Below the pieces are notes generated by a model, which did no database searches, had not been told where the DNA came from, and worked only from the letters and a program-made list of their open reading frames with translations. Made by a program: the position numbers and the translations under genes. Source: Zhenpiania hominis (GTDB lineage Bacteria; Bacillota; Clostridia; Peptostreptococcales; Anaerovoracaceae). From it: a stretch of 64,000 nt of DNA. The stretch covers positions 1 to 64,000 of the forward strand of contig NZ_JACRYT010000017.1 of assembly GCF_014333425.1 (NCBI RefSeq), in the 5' to 3' direction. Each line of letters starts with the position of its first letter. The stretch's first letter is position 1. This document shows positions 49,567 to 59,204 of the stretch, one piece after another.

Positions 49567-51180
49567 ATGAAGAAGGCAGATATAATTTTGAAAAGCAGCG
49601 CCGTATTTACCGGATTATCTGCGATACCCCAGAAAGGAGCCGTAATCATTAACGGAAACCGGATCACTGCTTTTGTTTCATGGGATGACACGGAGACATA
49701 TATTGGTCCGCAAACCGTTCTCAAAGACTACGGGGATTGTATGATCCTACCGGGATTTTGTGAGGCGCACGCGCATTTTCAGGATGGAGCATTGTTTGGT
49801 AGCGAGGATTTCCTCAGAGAAATTGCGGAAAGTAAATCCGAAGAAGAGTGTGTTCAGATGGTTCAGGCATTTGCGGAGAGCCATCCGGCGCTGGAAAAAA
49901 TCGTTGGCTTGGGATGGTTTCCAGCCAACTGGAATGACGCGCCCCTTCCGACAAGGCACAGCCTTGATGCGGTGTGTCCGGACAGACCGATTCTGCTGCA
50001 TGCGGCCGACGGACATTCCGCGTGGCTGAATACGAAGGCCATTGAATTGACAGGGGTAGACAAAAATCAGGATCCGGATCTGGATAAATTCATATTGAAA
50101 GAAGAAAACGGGTATCCTGCGGGAGTCGTAAAAGAAAAAGCTCTATTTGATTATGTAACTCCCCATATTTATCAAATGGGGTTTGACATCGACTATAAAG
50201 TTCAAAGAAACCTGATTCGGGGATGTAACGCGTGTGGAATCACTTCCTTTAATGATTTGTCCGGACATCTGCCACATGTAGAATACGACGCCCGGGAAGC
50301 GATGGAGCAGAGGGGTGAACTGACTATCCGGATGCATCTGAGCGGCAACCTGGACGGGCCGGAAAAGCTGGAAGAGGCGAAAGCGTTAAGAAAGAGGTTT
50401 TCCTCTCCGTTTTTAAGTGTACCCTGTGTAAAAGGAATGCTTGACGGAACGACATCCACCTATACCGCCAGCCTGTTCGAGCCTTATACCGACAATCCGG
50501 GCGTATCTGGAGATACACTTTATCAATATGAAGCACTGATTGAAAATATCAAAGCAGCTAACGCGGCGGGATTCGGAGTACGGATTCACTGTATCGGAGA
50601 TAAGGCGGTCAGATGGGCGTTGGACGGTTATGAAGCTTCCGCAAGGGTAAACGATCTGTCGAATATCCGAAATGCGGTGGAGCATATCGAAACGATTCAC
50701 CCGGATGATATTCCGCGATTCAAATTATTAAATACAGTAGCATCCATGCAGCCGGCTCACGTGCCTCTGGAATACAATGAAAAATTGTCCCGCGTAGGGT
50801 ATGAGCGCTGTGTATACGAGTGGCCTTTCCGGTCGATTTTGGAAACGGGAGGGATCCTGGCCTTTGGAACGGACTACTTTGTATCGGATTACAACCCGCT
50901 TCCTAGCATTTATTATGCGGTAACAAGGCATGGTTATGACGGGAAAATTACGAGTATTAACCCGTGGGAAAAAATAGATCTCTATGAGGCGCTACGGGCC
51001 TATACCTTGGGAGGTGCTTACGCGGAGGGAAGAGATCACGAGTTGGGTACCCTTTCTGCAGGAAAATTGGCGGATATCGCAGTAATTGATCGGAATCTTT
51101 TTGATATCGATGTTGAAGAAATTAAAGATGCCAAAGTGGTGATGACGATGCTGGATGGAAAAATAATTTATGAAAAATAG
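49567..51180 (+). CDS. YtcJ-like amidohydrolase, second
   Basis: A 537-residue paralogue of the upstream enzyme, with metal-binding HAHFQDG, a histidine in IHCIGDKAV, EHIETIHPDD, and GTDYFV. Both genes share the WFPANWNDAPLPT stretch, so they probably arose by tandem duplication and may act on related substrates. GGGGGCAGGTG precedes the ATG. It may be the second step of a degradation path with its neighbour. Confidence 0.85.
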   Translation: MKKADIILKSSAVFTGLSAIPQKGAVIINGNRITAFVSWDDTETYIGPQTVLKDYGDCMILPGFCEAHAHFQDGALFGSEDFLREIAESKSEEECVQMVQAFAESHPALEKIVGLGWFPANWNDAPLPTRHSLDAVCPDRPILLHAADGHSAWLNTKAIELTGVDKNQDPDLDKFILKEENGYPAGVVKEKALFDYVTPHIYQMGFDIDYKVQRNLIRGCNACGITSFNDLSGHLPHVEYDAREAMEQRGELTIRMHLSGNLDGPEKLEEAKALRKRFSSPFLSVPCVKGMLDGTTSTYTASLFEPYTDNPGVSGDTLYQYEALIENIKAANAAGFGVRIHCIGDKAVRWALDGYEASARVNDLSNIRNAVEHIETIHPDDIPRFKLLNTVASMQPAHVPLEYNEKLSRVGYERCVYEWPFRSILETGGILAFGTDYFVSDYNPLPSIYYAVTRHGYDGKITSINPWEKIDLYEALRAYTLGGAYAEGRDHELGTLSAGKLADIAVIDRNLFDIDVEEIKDAKVVMTMLDGKIIYEK

Positions 51181-51205
51181 ATGATATAGAGATAAGGAGT
51201 ACGGA

Positions 51206-52402
51206 ATGAGCAGTCTGAAACACAAAAGGTGGCAGGTATTAGCCGCCAGCATTTCGATTAATTTCTGTCTCGGTACCTATTACGCGTGGAGTATCTTTGC
51301 GGCGGGCTATATGGATTTGTTTCAATGGCCTGCGGACAAGCTCACGATCGTGTTTATTTTATCGGCTTTATTAGGTCCGGTTTCTATGACAATCGGTGGA
51401 AAAATGATGGATAAATACGGAGTGCGCGTCGTGATTCTCTTGGCGTCCATTTTATACAGCGCTGGAAATTTTTTTTGCGGAGTGATTGAATCCTTAGCGG
51501 TGTTGTATGTGGTTTATCCGGCTACCGTCACCCTTGGGATGTCAACGGTCTTCAACTGCACTGTAAATAATAGCATCAAATTTTTTCCGGAACATAGAGG
51601 TTTGGTTTCAGGAGTTGTCACAACAAGCATAGGAGGTGCGACCATTTTCATCGCACCTCTGGTGCAAATGCTGATTCATATATTCCATGTCCAGATGACA
51701 TTTCGAATCATCGGTATCGCGAGTATGGTAATTATGATAGCAGCCAGTCTTTTTATCAGACAGGCGCCGGAACAGGAAGGACTTAGCGTTCCTCATAGGA
51801 AGGTGAGAAGCGTGGATAAAAACTGGAAAGAAATGCTGAAAACTCCGTTGTTCTACGCGCTTGTACTGATGTTTCTTGCGGGAGCGACCGCAGGAATGAT
51901 GATCGCGAGTCAGCTTGCGATTATGGCACAGGGAATCGTAAAGGTTACTGCAGCGGCCGCAGCGGTAGCGGTCAGTGTTTTTTCCTTTATGAATGCGGCC
52001 GGTAGAGTAACATACGGTATTCTGGCCGACAGGATTGGATGGCGGAATGTGCTGATAATCATGTTCCTGGCAATCCTGGCGGGAGAGGCGTTGCTTATCA
52101 CATCGGGTTACGGAACCTGGATTCGTTTTTTAATCGGAATTTCAATGGTAGGAATCTGCTATGGGGGATTTATCGGCATTTATCCTGCAATTACAGCGGA
52201 AAACTTTGGAACAAAGAATCAGGGAACTAATTATGGAATCATGTTTTGGGGGTTCGCCATTGGAGGACTTGTGGGTCCGCAGCTTACCGTATCCTTGGGA
52301 AATGTCGGTTCAAATCCCTATATCGGTGGATTCATCGCTGCTTTTGTCATTGCGGCGATAGGACTGGTAATCTCATTATTTGTGAAAAGACAGAAAGCGT
52401 AA
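51206..52402 (+). CDS. MFS transporter, OFA-like
   Basis: A 398-residue major facilitator with 12 helices; the FCLGTYYAWSIF stretch near the start is typical of the oxalate/formate antiporter (OFA) branch, and the middle loop is about 25 residues. It probably moves a carboxylate or the amide made or used by the adjoining amidohydrolases. AAGGAG precedes the ATG. Direction of transport is unknown. Confidence 0.8.
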   Translation: MSSLKHKRWQVLAASISINFCLGTYYAWSIFAAGYMDLFQWPADKLTIVFILSALLGPVSMTIGGKMMDKYGVRVVILLASILYSAGNFFCGVIESLAVLYVVYPATVTLGMSTVFNCTVNNSIKFFPEHRGLVSGVVTTSIGGATIFIAPLVQMLIHIFHVQMTFRIIGIASMVIMIAASLFIRQAPEQEGLSVPHRKVRSVDKNWKEMLKTPLFYALVLMFLAGATAGMMIASQLAIMAQGIVKVTAAAAAVAVSVFSFMNAAGRVTYGILADRIGWRNVLIIMFLAILAGEALLITSGYGTWIRFLIGISMVGICYGGFIGIYPAITAENFGTKNQGTNYGIMFWGFAIGGLVGPQLTVSLGNVGSNPYIGGFIAAFVIAAIGLVISLFVKRQKA

Positions 52403-52474
52403 ATATGGCGAGATAAACGTATCTGTTTTGGAATAATGTACTGCAATTTGTAAGGAAAGGAGATGTTATCAAGT

Positions 52475-53878
52475 ATGAAAAAGAAATTATCAAATAAAGT
52501 TATATTTGGATATGCTATCGGGCAGTTAGGTGACGCGATGGTATATTGTATGCTGGTCAGCTATTTGGCTTATTTTCTGACCGGACCGGCGGGCGTGGCG
52601 GCAGGTCCGGCGGGAACTATGTCCTCAGTCGGACTATTTGTAAGCGCGGGTGCCGCGTTAGTTGTAGGGTATTTATCCGATAATTGTAAAAACCCGAATG
52701 GAAGGAGAAGGCCTTTTATTAAAGTAGCGATTCCGGTGTTGCTTGTCGCAATGATACTGTTATTTTCTGATTTTGGATTCTCCGGAACGACGGCGATTCT
52801 CTACTATGGAACCTTGGTTATGATTCTGTGGTGCGCGTATACCATGTGGTTTGTTCCTTATACAGCTTTGGGAGCAGAGATTACAGAGGATTATGACGAG
52901 CGGCTTAACTTGCGTAATCGCGCGGCGATTTTTACACAGAGTGGAAATTTCATCGGTGGTGCGGTGCCGATGGCACTGGTAGGTCTGCTGGCTGCCTGCG
53001 GCCTTGGGGAATCGATGTCGTGGACCGTAATGGCCGCCATCCTGGTGGTTGCGTCCTGCATTATTTTTGCAATTACAATAAAGGCAACCAAAGGGCACGA
53101 GCTGATTATTGATGTAAGTAAGAACAGAACAAATATTGTGAAAGATACTTTTGAAATTGTTAAGGCAAAACCGACCAAATGGCTAATAGGAGCGATCTTA
53201 TGTTATATTATTATCAATACCATTTATGCCTCTAACCTCTCTTTCGTTGTTACCTATTACTCCGGTCTTCCGGCTTCCATCGTATCGATCGTATCAGGAG
53301 CAGGAATGTTGATTGCGTTGGTACTCGTTCCGTTAATCGGTACTGTCGCGAACAAAATGGACAAACGGAAAGCTTATGTTATCTTTTTCGTAGCGGCTGC
53401 AGTTTGGTTGTTTGTGTTCAGGTTCATTTTCGATTTATTTGAACCGTCGATACCGTTGATTATTTTGCTGGGAGCGGGAGTCATGATCGCGATGGCAGCT
53501 TACTGGCAGTTAATCGCGGCTCTCAGCTATGACCTTGTGGAGGTTGTGGAAATTAACTGCGGCAGGAGGCTGGAGGGAGCGCTTGCTTCTCTGCAGACGG
53601 TTCTGCAGCAGGTTGCCGGTTCCATCGGTATGCTGATCTGGGGATGGGTTCTTGCCTTTGGAGGATTCGACGCGACAGCAGCTGCGCAGACTGATAGCGC
53701 TTTGGACTCGATTTTATCTTTGAGTACGATCGTTCCTGGAATTGGAATTCTGCTTTCCGCCGTATTTATTATCGCATACCCGATTTCAAGAGAAAAATTC
53801 CTGCTTGTACAGAAAGCGCTTGAGGATAAAAAGAAAACAGGAGAATACAGCAGGGAAGGACTTGAGAGAATTCTTTAA
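52475..53878 (+). CDS. GPH-family cation symporter
   Basis: A 467-residue transporter with 12 helices of the glycoside-pentoside-hexuronide cation symporter branch. Conserved features are the FGYAIGQLGDAMVY start and the charged DERLNLRNRAA loop. Many GPH members take up sugars, but some take up carnitine-like or other polar compounds, so the substrate is left open. I chose the ATG at 52475 because AAAGGAG lies 12 bases upstream; the one at 52463 is too close to it. It ends the amidohydrolase operon, followed by a terminator. Confidence 0.78.
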   Translation: MKKKLSNKVIFGYAIGQLGDAMVYCMLVSYLAYFLTGPAGVAAGPAGTMSSVGLFVSAGAALVVGYLSDNCKNPNGRRRPFIKVAIPVLLVAMILLFSDFGFSGTTAILYYGTLVMILWCAYTMWFVPYTALGAEITEDYDERLNLRNRAAIFTQSGNFIGGAVPMALVGLLAACGLGESMSWTVMAAILVVASCIIFAITIKATKGHELIIDVSKNRTNIVKDTFEIVKAKPTKWLIGAILCYIIINTIYASNLSFVVTYYSGLPASIVSIVSGAGMLIALVLVPLIGTVANKMDKRKAYVIFFVAAAVWLFVFRFIFDLFEPSIPLIILLGAGVMIAMAAYWQLIAALSYDLVEVVEINCGRRLEGALASLQTVLQQVAGSIGMLIWGWVLAFGGFDATAAAQTDSALDSILSLSTIVPGIGILLSAVFIIAYPISREKFLLVQKALEDKKKTGEYSREGLERIL

Positions 53879-53946
53879 AGATTACTGATTATCTCGCCAA
53901 TTTTACATAAGCATAGAGGCCAGTACAACTCTTTCGGGTCTCGACA

Positions 53947-53999
53947 AGACAACGCCGTCAACGTTGGAGCTGACGGCGTTGTCTTATCGTAATTTTTTT
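53947..53999 (+). terminator. Terminator of the amidohydrolase operon
   Basis: AGACAACGCCGTCA (53947-53960) pairs with TGACGGCGTTGTCT (53971-53984), followed by a T-run at 53993-53999. Confidence 0.9.
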
Positions 54000-54023
54000 A
54001 TCAGATATTAAAAAATGGCAAGT

Positions 54024-54060
54024 AAAAAAGGGATGTCATTGTAAAAGATGGCATCCCTTC
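54024..54060 (-). terminator. Terminator of spoVG
   Basis: On the minus strand AAGGGATGCCAT and ATGACATCCCTT pair with TTTTT at the end. Confidence 0.85.
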
Positions 54061-54101
54061 ATTATATGATTGTCAGTGAAGTCTTTCTCAGGTCGGTGTA
54101 T

Positions 54102-54392
54102 TTATTCTTCGGAAGCTGCTTCCATGGCGTTTTTTTCCGCTAAAACTTTTTCGTATTCCGCAAAAATTGCTTCCTTGATTTTATTCCTTGTTTCAGATAC
54201 AAGAGGGTGCGCAATATCGCGAAAATCGCCTTCTCCCATCTTTCTGCTAGGCATTGCAATAAAAAGCCCATTCTGACCTTCGATAATTTTAATATCATGT
54301 ACCACGAACTCATCATCGAACGTGATCGAAACAACCGCTTTCATTTTCCCTTCGTCGTTGACTTTACGTACTCTAACATCCGTTATGTTCAT
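54102..54392 (-). CDS. spoVG: Stage V sporulation protein G (RNA- or DNA-binding regulator)
   Basis: A 96-residue SpoVG, recognised by [11 protein letters not shown] at the start, a central [19 protein letters not shown] stretch and [17 protein letters not shown]. SpoVG is a nucleic-acid-binding regulator of spore cortex, virulence and cell-division genes in Firmicutes. The position before purR is conserved. The promoter at 54454-54482 overlaps the 3' end of purR. GGGTGG precedes the ATG. Confidence 0.97.
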   Translation of the reverse strand: MNITDVRVRKVNDEGKMKAVVSITFDDEFVVHDIKIIEGQNGLFIAMPSRKMGEGDFRDIAHPLVSETRNKIKEAIFAEYEKVLAEKNAMEAASEE

Positions 54393-54453
54393 TCTTAGTT
54401 ACCACCCTTTCATGCTGACAAATGTATTAGTGTTTTTAAATACACCTAGTAAT

Positions 54454-54482
54454 ATTATACATGAATTGAGTTTCTTTTACAA
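54454..54482 (-). promoter_or_regulatory. SigA-type promoter of spoVG
   Basis: On the minus strand TTGTAA (54482-54477) and TATAAT (54459-54454) with a 17-base spacer. In Bacillus spoVG uses SigH, but this site fits SigA. Confidence 0.7.
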
Positions 54483-55301
54483 GGCACTTTTTTGAAAAAT
54501 CTGATTGTTTGGAAAAACCTCTATCTCCTTTGTTTCCTCATCTACATGTCCCAGATATACGATAGGGCAATAATCTGAGACTTTCTTTTTTTCCGGAGAG
54601 ATGTTCGCGATCGCCACACCGATGCCAATGACTTCTGTATCGAATTCAGAAAGAATATCACTGATTCCTCTGACGCTGCCGCCTCCCCGCATAAAATCAT
54701 CGATAATAAGCGCTCTGGAACCGCTGAGCGCCGCTCGTTTGGAAATGGACATTTTCTGCATCCGCTCTGAAGAACCGGACAGGTAGTTGATACTCATGGT
54801 GGCACCCTCTGAAATTTTTGCTTCCCGCCTTACAACAACGGAAGGAAGGTTGAGAAGTTCCGCTGTCTTTAAAGCGAGAGGAATGCCTTTGGTTTCGATC
54901 GTCACGATATAATCAGCTCCGCAGTCGCTGAATTTGCGGGCAAAGACCTGAGCCATTTCTTTTACAATGGCCGGGTGGAACATGATGTCGGAAGTGTACA
55001 AAAAACCACCGCCTAAAACCCGGTTCTTTTCCCGGAGCTTGCGGCACAGTTTTTCCTGGCATTGAGCGGCCCGTTCTTCAGAAATAAAAGGAACATAGCG
55101 GACGCCTCCTGTTACGCCGGAAATTGTTTCAATTTTCCCAAGGCCGGTTAGGCGGGTAATCTCGCGGGCTTGCGCGAGATCTTCACTGACGCTGGATTTT
55201 GCGGCTCCAAATAGAGAACAAAATTCGCTTAGAGAAAACACTTTGTTGGGAGAACCGCTTAGGATCTCCATCAGTGCGCCAATGCGCTGTACACGTTTCA
55301 T
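54477..55301 (-). CDS. purR: Purine operon repressor
   Basis: A 274-residue PurR of the Gram-positive type: an N-terminal winged helix (about 1-75) and a phosphoribosyltransferase-like domain with the PRPP-binding motif ALIIDDFMRGGG. It senses PRPP and represses purine genes. AAGGAGG precedes the ATG and the promoter has TTGACA-17-TATTAT. Its co-orientation with spoVG and divergent murC, followed by prs, keep the standard Firmicutes order. Confidence 0.97.
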   Translation of the reverse strand: MKRVQRIGALMEILSGSPNKVFSLSEFCSLFGAAKSSVSEDLAQAREITRLTGLGKIETISGVTGGVRYVPFISEERAAQCQEKLCRKLREKNRVLGGGFLYTSDIMFHPAIVKEMAQVFARKFSDCGADYIVTIETKGIPLALKTAELLNLPSVVVRREAKISEGATMSINYLSGSSERMQKMSISKRAALSGSRALIIDDFMRGGGSVRGISDILSEFDTEVIGIGVAIANISPEKKKVSDYCPIVYLGHVDEETKEIEVFPNNQIFQKSAL

Positions 55302-55374
55302 GAAGATGCCTCCTTAATGAATAATAAGAAACAGAAATGAATAAATTTTCCGATAAAATATGGCGTATTCTATG

Positions 55375-55403
55375 ATAATATTCGCTTTTTATTTTTTTGT
55401 CAA
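55375..55403 (-). promoter_or_regulatory. SigA promoter of purR
   Basis: On the minus strand TTGACA (55403-55398) and TATTAT (55380-55375) with 17 bases between. Confidence 0.85.
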
Positions 55404-55429
55404 ATAGAGCGCATTTTTTGGCGCAGGTA

Positions 55430-55438
55430 TGGTATAAT
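55430..55438 (+). promoter_or_regulatory. Extended -10 promoter of murC
   Basis: TGGTATAAT is a TGn-extended -10 box, 30 bases before the murC start. Confidence 0.6.
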
Positions 55439-55468
55439 CGTTTTATCACGACCAGGGAGGATTAGACA

Positions 55469-56857
55469 ATGGTGAATTTATCTGATTGCAGGCAGATACA
55501 TTGCATTGGAATTGGGGGTATTGGACTTTCTGCAATTGCGGAGATCCTAATCGCCAGAGGGTATAAGGTCACAGGCTCTGATATGAGAGAAAGTGATATT
55601 ACAGAAAAACTTATCGCGGATGGAGCGAATATTTTTTTAGGCCATAGAGAAAAGAACGTAGAGGGAGCAGACCTGGTGGTCTACTCCGCGGCAGTCGGAA
55701 ATGACAATCCGGAACTCGCGAGGGCGAAGGAACTGAATATTCCGACCGCGACCAGAGCGGAAGTTCTGGGGCTTCTTATGAGTGAGTATGAAGACAGTAT
55801 TGCAATCTCAGGAACTCACGGGAAGACTACGACAACCTCTATGGTTTCTTTAATTTTAAAGGACGCCAAAAAGGATCCGACGATTTTGGTGGGCGGTAAT
55901 TTGTCCGAAATCGGGGGAAATGTGAAAGTTGGAGACAGCCGGTACTTTGTTACGGAAGCTTGTGAATACATGGACAGCTTTCTGTCTCTGAAGCCTAAAA
56001 TTGAGATTATCTTAAACATTGATTCGGATCATCTGGACTATTTTAAGGATATTGATCACATTGCCCGTTCTTTTGAAACCTTTGCTTCATTGGTGCCGGA
56101 AGATGGGACAATCATTGCTTACGATGCCAACCCGTTTGTGAAGAGTGTGGTAAAAGAACGGGCGAATGTGGTGACTTACGGGCTGAATGAAAGTTGCGAC
56201 TATTATGCCGGCGATATTGTCTTTAATGGAGAAGGCATGCCGGACTTTAATGTAAATCATAGAGGAAAGGTATTGTGCAATGTCCAGCTTTCCATTCCTG
56301 GGGAACATAATATTCTGAACTCTTTGGCAGCATTTGCCTGCTGCCATATTTTGGGGGTGGAAGCGGAGTCTATTGCGCGTACGCTTCAGTCCTTCACAGG
56401 AACCCAAAGACGGTTTGACATCATGGGAACTACATCGGAAGGGATTAAAATCATTGATGACTACGCCCATCATCCGACAGAAATCAAGGCAACTCTTTCC
56501 GCGGTAAAAAATATGAAACACAATAAGATGTGGTGTCTTTTTCAGCCCCATACTTATACGAGAACTATGGCTCTGTTTGACGACTTTGCAGAGTCTTTTG
56601 GGGATGCGGACAAAATTGTGCTGGCAGAGATCTATGCGGCTAGGGAGAAGAATATCTACAAGATTAGTTCAAAGGAATTGGTAAACCGCATTAAGGAGGC
56701 TCATCCGGACAAGGAAGTTTATTTTTTCAAAGATTTTGAGGAAATCGCCAGTTTTGTATATAATAACGCGGAGCCGGGAGATCTGGTTATAACCATGGGA
56801 GCTGGCGATATCTATAAAGCGGGAGAAATGATTCTGGAAAAGGATCGAAAATTTTAA
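55469..56857 (+). CDS. murC: UDP-N-acetylmuramate--L-alanine ligase
   Basis: A 462-residue cytoplasmic ligase adding L-alanine to UDP-MurNAc, the first peptide step of peptidoglycan. The glycine-rich HCIGIGGIGLSAIAEIL start, P-loop SGTHGKTTTT and the DDYAHHPTE motif are diagnostic. GGGAGG precedes the ATG. It heads a cell-wall and nucleotide operon: the next gene is a GlmU-like acetyltransferase 18 bases away. Confidence 0.97.
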   Translation: MVNLSDCRQIHCIGIGGIGLSAIAEILIARGYKVTGSDMRESDITEKLIADGANIFLGHREKNVEGADLVVYSAAVGNDNPELARAKELNIPTATRAEVLGLLMSEYEDSIAISGTHGKTTTTSMVSLILKDAKKDPTILVGGNLSEIGGNVKVGDSRYFVTEACEYMDSFLSLKPKIEIILNIDSDHLDYFKDIDHIARSFETFASLVPEDGTIIAYDANPFVKSVVKERANVVTYGLNESCDYYAGDIVFNGEGMPDFNVNHRGKVLCNVQLSIPGEHNILNSLAAFACCHILGVEAESIARTLQSFTGTQRRFDIMGTTSEGIKIIDDYAHHPTEIKATLSAVKNMKHNKMWCLFQPHTYTRTMALFDDFAESFGDADKIVLAEIYAAREKNIYKISSKELVNRIKEAHPDKEVYFFKDFEEIASFVYNNAEPGDLVITMGAGDIYKAGEMILEKDRKF

Positions 56858-56875
56858 AGTTTCAGGGAGAGCAAG

Positions 56876-57577
56876 ATGAATTTAAAGGAATATGAGCAAA
56901 TCGAACAAAAACGGATGGAGATCAACTTAAGGCATATGGAAAATGGTGTCCGGTTTATTGATCTCAGAGCCGCATATATTGATGAGACTGTAGAAATCGG
57001 ACCGGGGACGACGATTTACCCTTGCGTTGTACTGGAGGGGAGTGTTAAAATCGGTGAAGATTGTGTGATCGGACAAAACTCACGGATTGTAGACTCGGAA
57101 ATCGGAGACAGAACAACAATTCAGAGTTCGGTTATTTTAGAGAGCAGAGTTGGCAGTGAAACAAAGGTTGGTCCCTTCGCATATCTCAGACCGGGCAGCA
57201 ATGTGGGAAATCAGTGCAAAGTTGGAGATTTCGTGGAGATTAAAAATTCGTCAATGGGAGATGGAGCGAAGGCGTCCCATCTGACGTATATTGGAGACTC
57301 TGACGTGGGGAAAAACGTAAATTTAGGCTGCGGTGTTGTATTTGTGAATTATGATGGAAGCAAGAAATATCGTTCGACCGTAAAGGACGGAGCGTTTATC
57401 GGATGTAACAGTAATCTGGTTTCACCGGTGGTAGTGGAGGAGGGTGCTTATGTGGCGGCAGGAAGCACGGTGACTCACGATGTGCCGGCAGGAGCTCTGT
57501 ATGTAGCGAGGTCAAAAGGTCGGACCCTGGATGGATGGGTCGAAAAGAGAGGGATCCTTAAAAAAGAAAAGAAATAA
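56876..57577 (+). CDS. GlmU-type acetyltransferase domain alone (no pyrophosphorylase domain)
   Basis: A 233-residue left-handed beta-helix protein. It matches the C-terminal acetyltransferase half of GlmU: R105, K123, H135 in ASHLTYIGD, Y138 and N158 in NYDGSKK, and IGCNSNLV. All active-site residues that I can place are kept. The first 35 residues (MEINLRHMENGVRFID) match the end of the linker between the two GlmU domains, so the start falls exactly where the uridyltransferase domain would end. The neighbours spoVG and prs flank glmU in Bacillus, so the gene is in the glmU position but lacks the N-terminal half. GGGAGAGC precedes the ATG. Confidence 0.85.
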   Translation: MNLKEYEQIEQKRMEINLRHMENGVRFIDLRAAYIDETVEIGPGTTIYPCVVLEGSVKIGEDCVIGQNSRIVDSEIGDRTTIQSSVILESRVGSETKVGPFAYLRPGSNVGNQCKVGDFVEIKNSSMGDGAKASHLTYIGDSDVGKNVNLGCGVVFVNYDGSKKYRSTVKDGAFIGCNSNLVSPVVVEEGAYVAAGSTVTHDVPAGALYVARSKGRTLDGWVEKRGILKKEKK

Positions 57578-57623
57578 ACGTTTTTTAATTCAAGTAAAGA
57601 GAAAGAAGAGGTAAAAAGGACAG

Positions 57624-58574
57624 ATGAAGAATGGAGCGTTTGCAGATTACAAAGTATTTGCAGGAAACTCACACATGGAACTGGCGGAAGAAATTGCGGC
57701 AATTGTAGGGAAACCCCTGGGAAAAGCAACGGTGACGAAATTCAGTGATGGAGAAATTTCGGTAAATCTATGGGAGACTGTTCGGGGGATGGATACATAT
57801 ATTGTACAGTCCACCTGCGATCCGGTCAACAACAACTTGATGGAACTGTTGATTATGATGGACGCTATGAAACGGGCTTCCGCGGGAAGAATCAATGCGG
57901 TTATTCCTTATTACGGATACGCGCGACAGGATCGGAAAGCAAAGGCAAGAGATCCGATTACAGCCAAGCTGGTCGCGAATCTGCTGATGGCAGCAGGGGC
58001 GGATCGCGTTGTAACGATGGATCTTCATGCTGCGCAGATTCAGGGGTATTTTGATATTCCAGTGGATCATCTGGTAGGGCTTCCTATTTTGACTAAGTAT
58101 TTTAAAGAAAAAGATTTAGATGATATTGTTGTTGTGTCGCCGGATCACGGCAGTGTGACAAGGGCCAGAAGTATGGCGGAACCCTTGAACGCTCCTATCG
58201 CGATTGTGGACAAGAGACGTCCGGAACCTAATAAAAGCGAGATTATGAATATCATTGGAGATATTGAAGGGAAGAACTGTATCCTGGTAGATGATATGAT
58301 CGATACTGCCGGAACGATTACCAACGCGGCAAATGCCTTAAAGGATCTGGGGGCAAAGAGTGTAAGGGCCTGTGCCACGCATCCGATTCTTTCCGGTCCG
58401 GCAAAACAGAGGCTGGAAGATTCGGCTATTGAAGAGTTGGTACTTTTGAATACCGTTCCGATTCCGGAAGAACGGAAAATCAGCAAAATGAAAATGCTGT
58501 CCGTAGCTCCGATTTTTGCGGAAGCTATGACTCGCATCTTTACAAATGATTCCATCAGCAGACTGTTTGATTAG
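57624..58574 (+). CDS. prs: Ribose-phosphate pyrophosphokinase
   Basis: Makes PRPP from ribose 5-phosphate and ATP for nucleotide, His and Trp synthesis. 316 residues, the class I length. The PRPP-binding loop is [12 protein letters not shown] and the flexible-loop [15 protein letters not shown] is kept; the [12 protein letters not shown] stretch also matches. AAGAGGTAAAAAGG precedes the ATG. It follows the glmU-like gene, as in Bacillus. Confidence 0.97.
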   Translation: MKNGAFADYKVFAGNSHMELAEEIAAIVGKPLGKATVTKFSDGEISVNLWETVRGMDTYIVQSTCDPVNNNLMELLIMMDAMKRASAGRINAVIPYYGYARQDRKAKARDPITAKLVANLLMAAGADRVVTMDLHAAQIQGYFDIPVDHLVGLPILTKYFKEKDLDDIVVVSPDHGSVTRARSMAEPLNAPIAIVDKRRPEPNKSEIMNIIGDIEGKNCILVDDMIDTAGTITNAANALKDLGAKSVRACATHPILSGPAKQRLEDSAIEELVLLNTVPIPEERKISKMKMLSVAPIFAEAMTRIFTNDSISRLFD

Positions 58575-58613
58575 GCACAGCTGTGGATTGGAAAACGGGA
58601 GAGTATAACAAGT

Positions 58614-59204
58614 ATGTATATGATTGCAGGCCTTGGAAATCCGGGGAAAAAGTATGAAAACACGAGACATAATATCGGGTTTATTGCCCTGGATCTTCTG
58701 GCGGAGCGAAATGATATTCAAATTAATAAACTCAAACACAAAGCTTTGGTCGGAGAGGGACGTATCTCCGGCCAAAAGGTTTTATTGATCAAACCGCAGA
58801 CCTACATGAACCTAAGCGGACAGTCCCTGCGAGAAGTAATGGATTACTACAAAGAAGAAATCGAGCATCTGATCGTAATCTATGATGATATCGATATCCC
58901 GGAGGGGATGATACGCATAAGGAAAAAAGGAAGCGCGGGAACGCATAATGGTATGAGATCGATCGTCTATGATCTGAAATCCGATCAGTTCCCGCGAATC
59001 CGCATTGGCATGGGACGCGAGCGCAGAGCGGAGCTGAAGGACTTTGTTCTGGGAGGGTTTTCAAAAGAAGAAAAAAGCCTGCTGCAGGACGCGGTGCAGC
59101 GGGCGGTGCTTGCCGCGGAGTGTATTGTAGAAAAGGGCATAGATAAGGCGATGAACGAATACAATATAAGGCAAAAGGCGGCGGAGAAAAGGGAAGATGA
59201 GTAA
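58614..59204 (+). CDS. pth: Peptidyl-tRNA hydrolase
   Basis: A 196-residue enzyme that releases peptides from stalled peptidyl-tRNA. GLGNPGKKYENTRHNIGF at the start contains the catalytic histidine H19; a later NLSG and HDDID-like VIYDDIDIPEG carry the aspartate. The ATG follows GGAGAG. It ends eight bases into the mfd gene, so the pair is translationally coupled. Confidence 0.97.
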   Translation: MYMIAGLGNPGKKYENTRHNIGFIALDLLAERNDIQINKLKHKALVGEGRISGQKVLLIKPQTYMNLSGQSLREVMDYYKEEIEHLIVIYDDIDIPEGMIRIRKKGSAGTHNGMRSIVYDLKSDQFPRIRIGMGRERRAELKDFVLGGFSKEEKSLLQDAVQRAVLAAECIVEKGIDKAMNEYNIRQKAAEKREDE

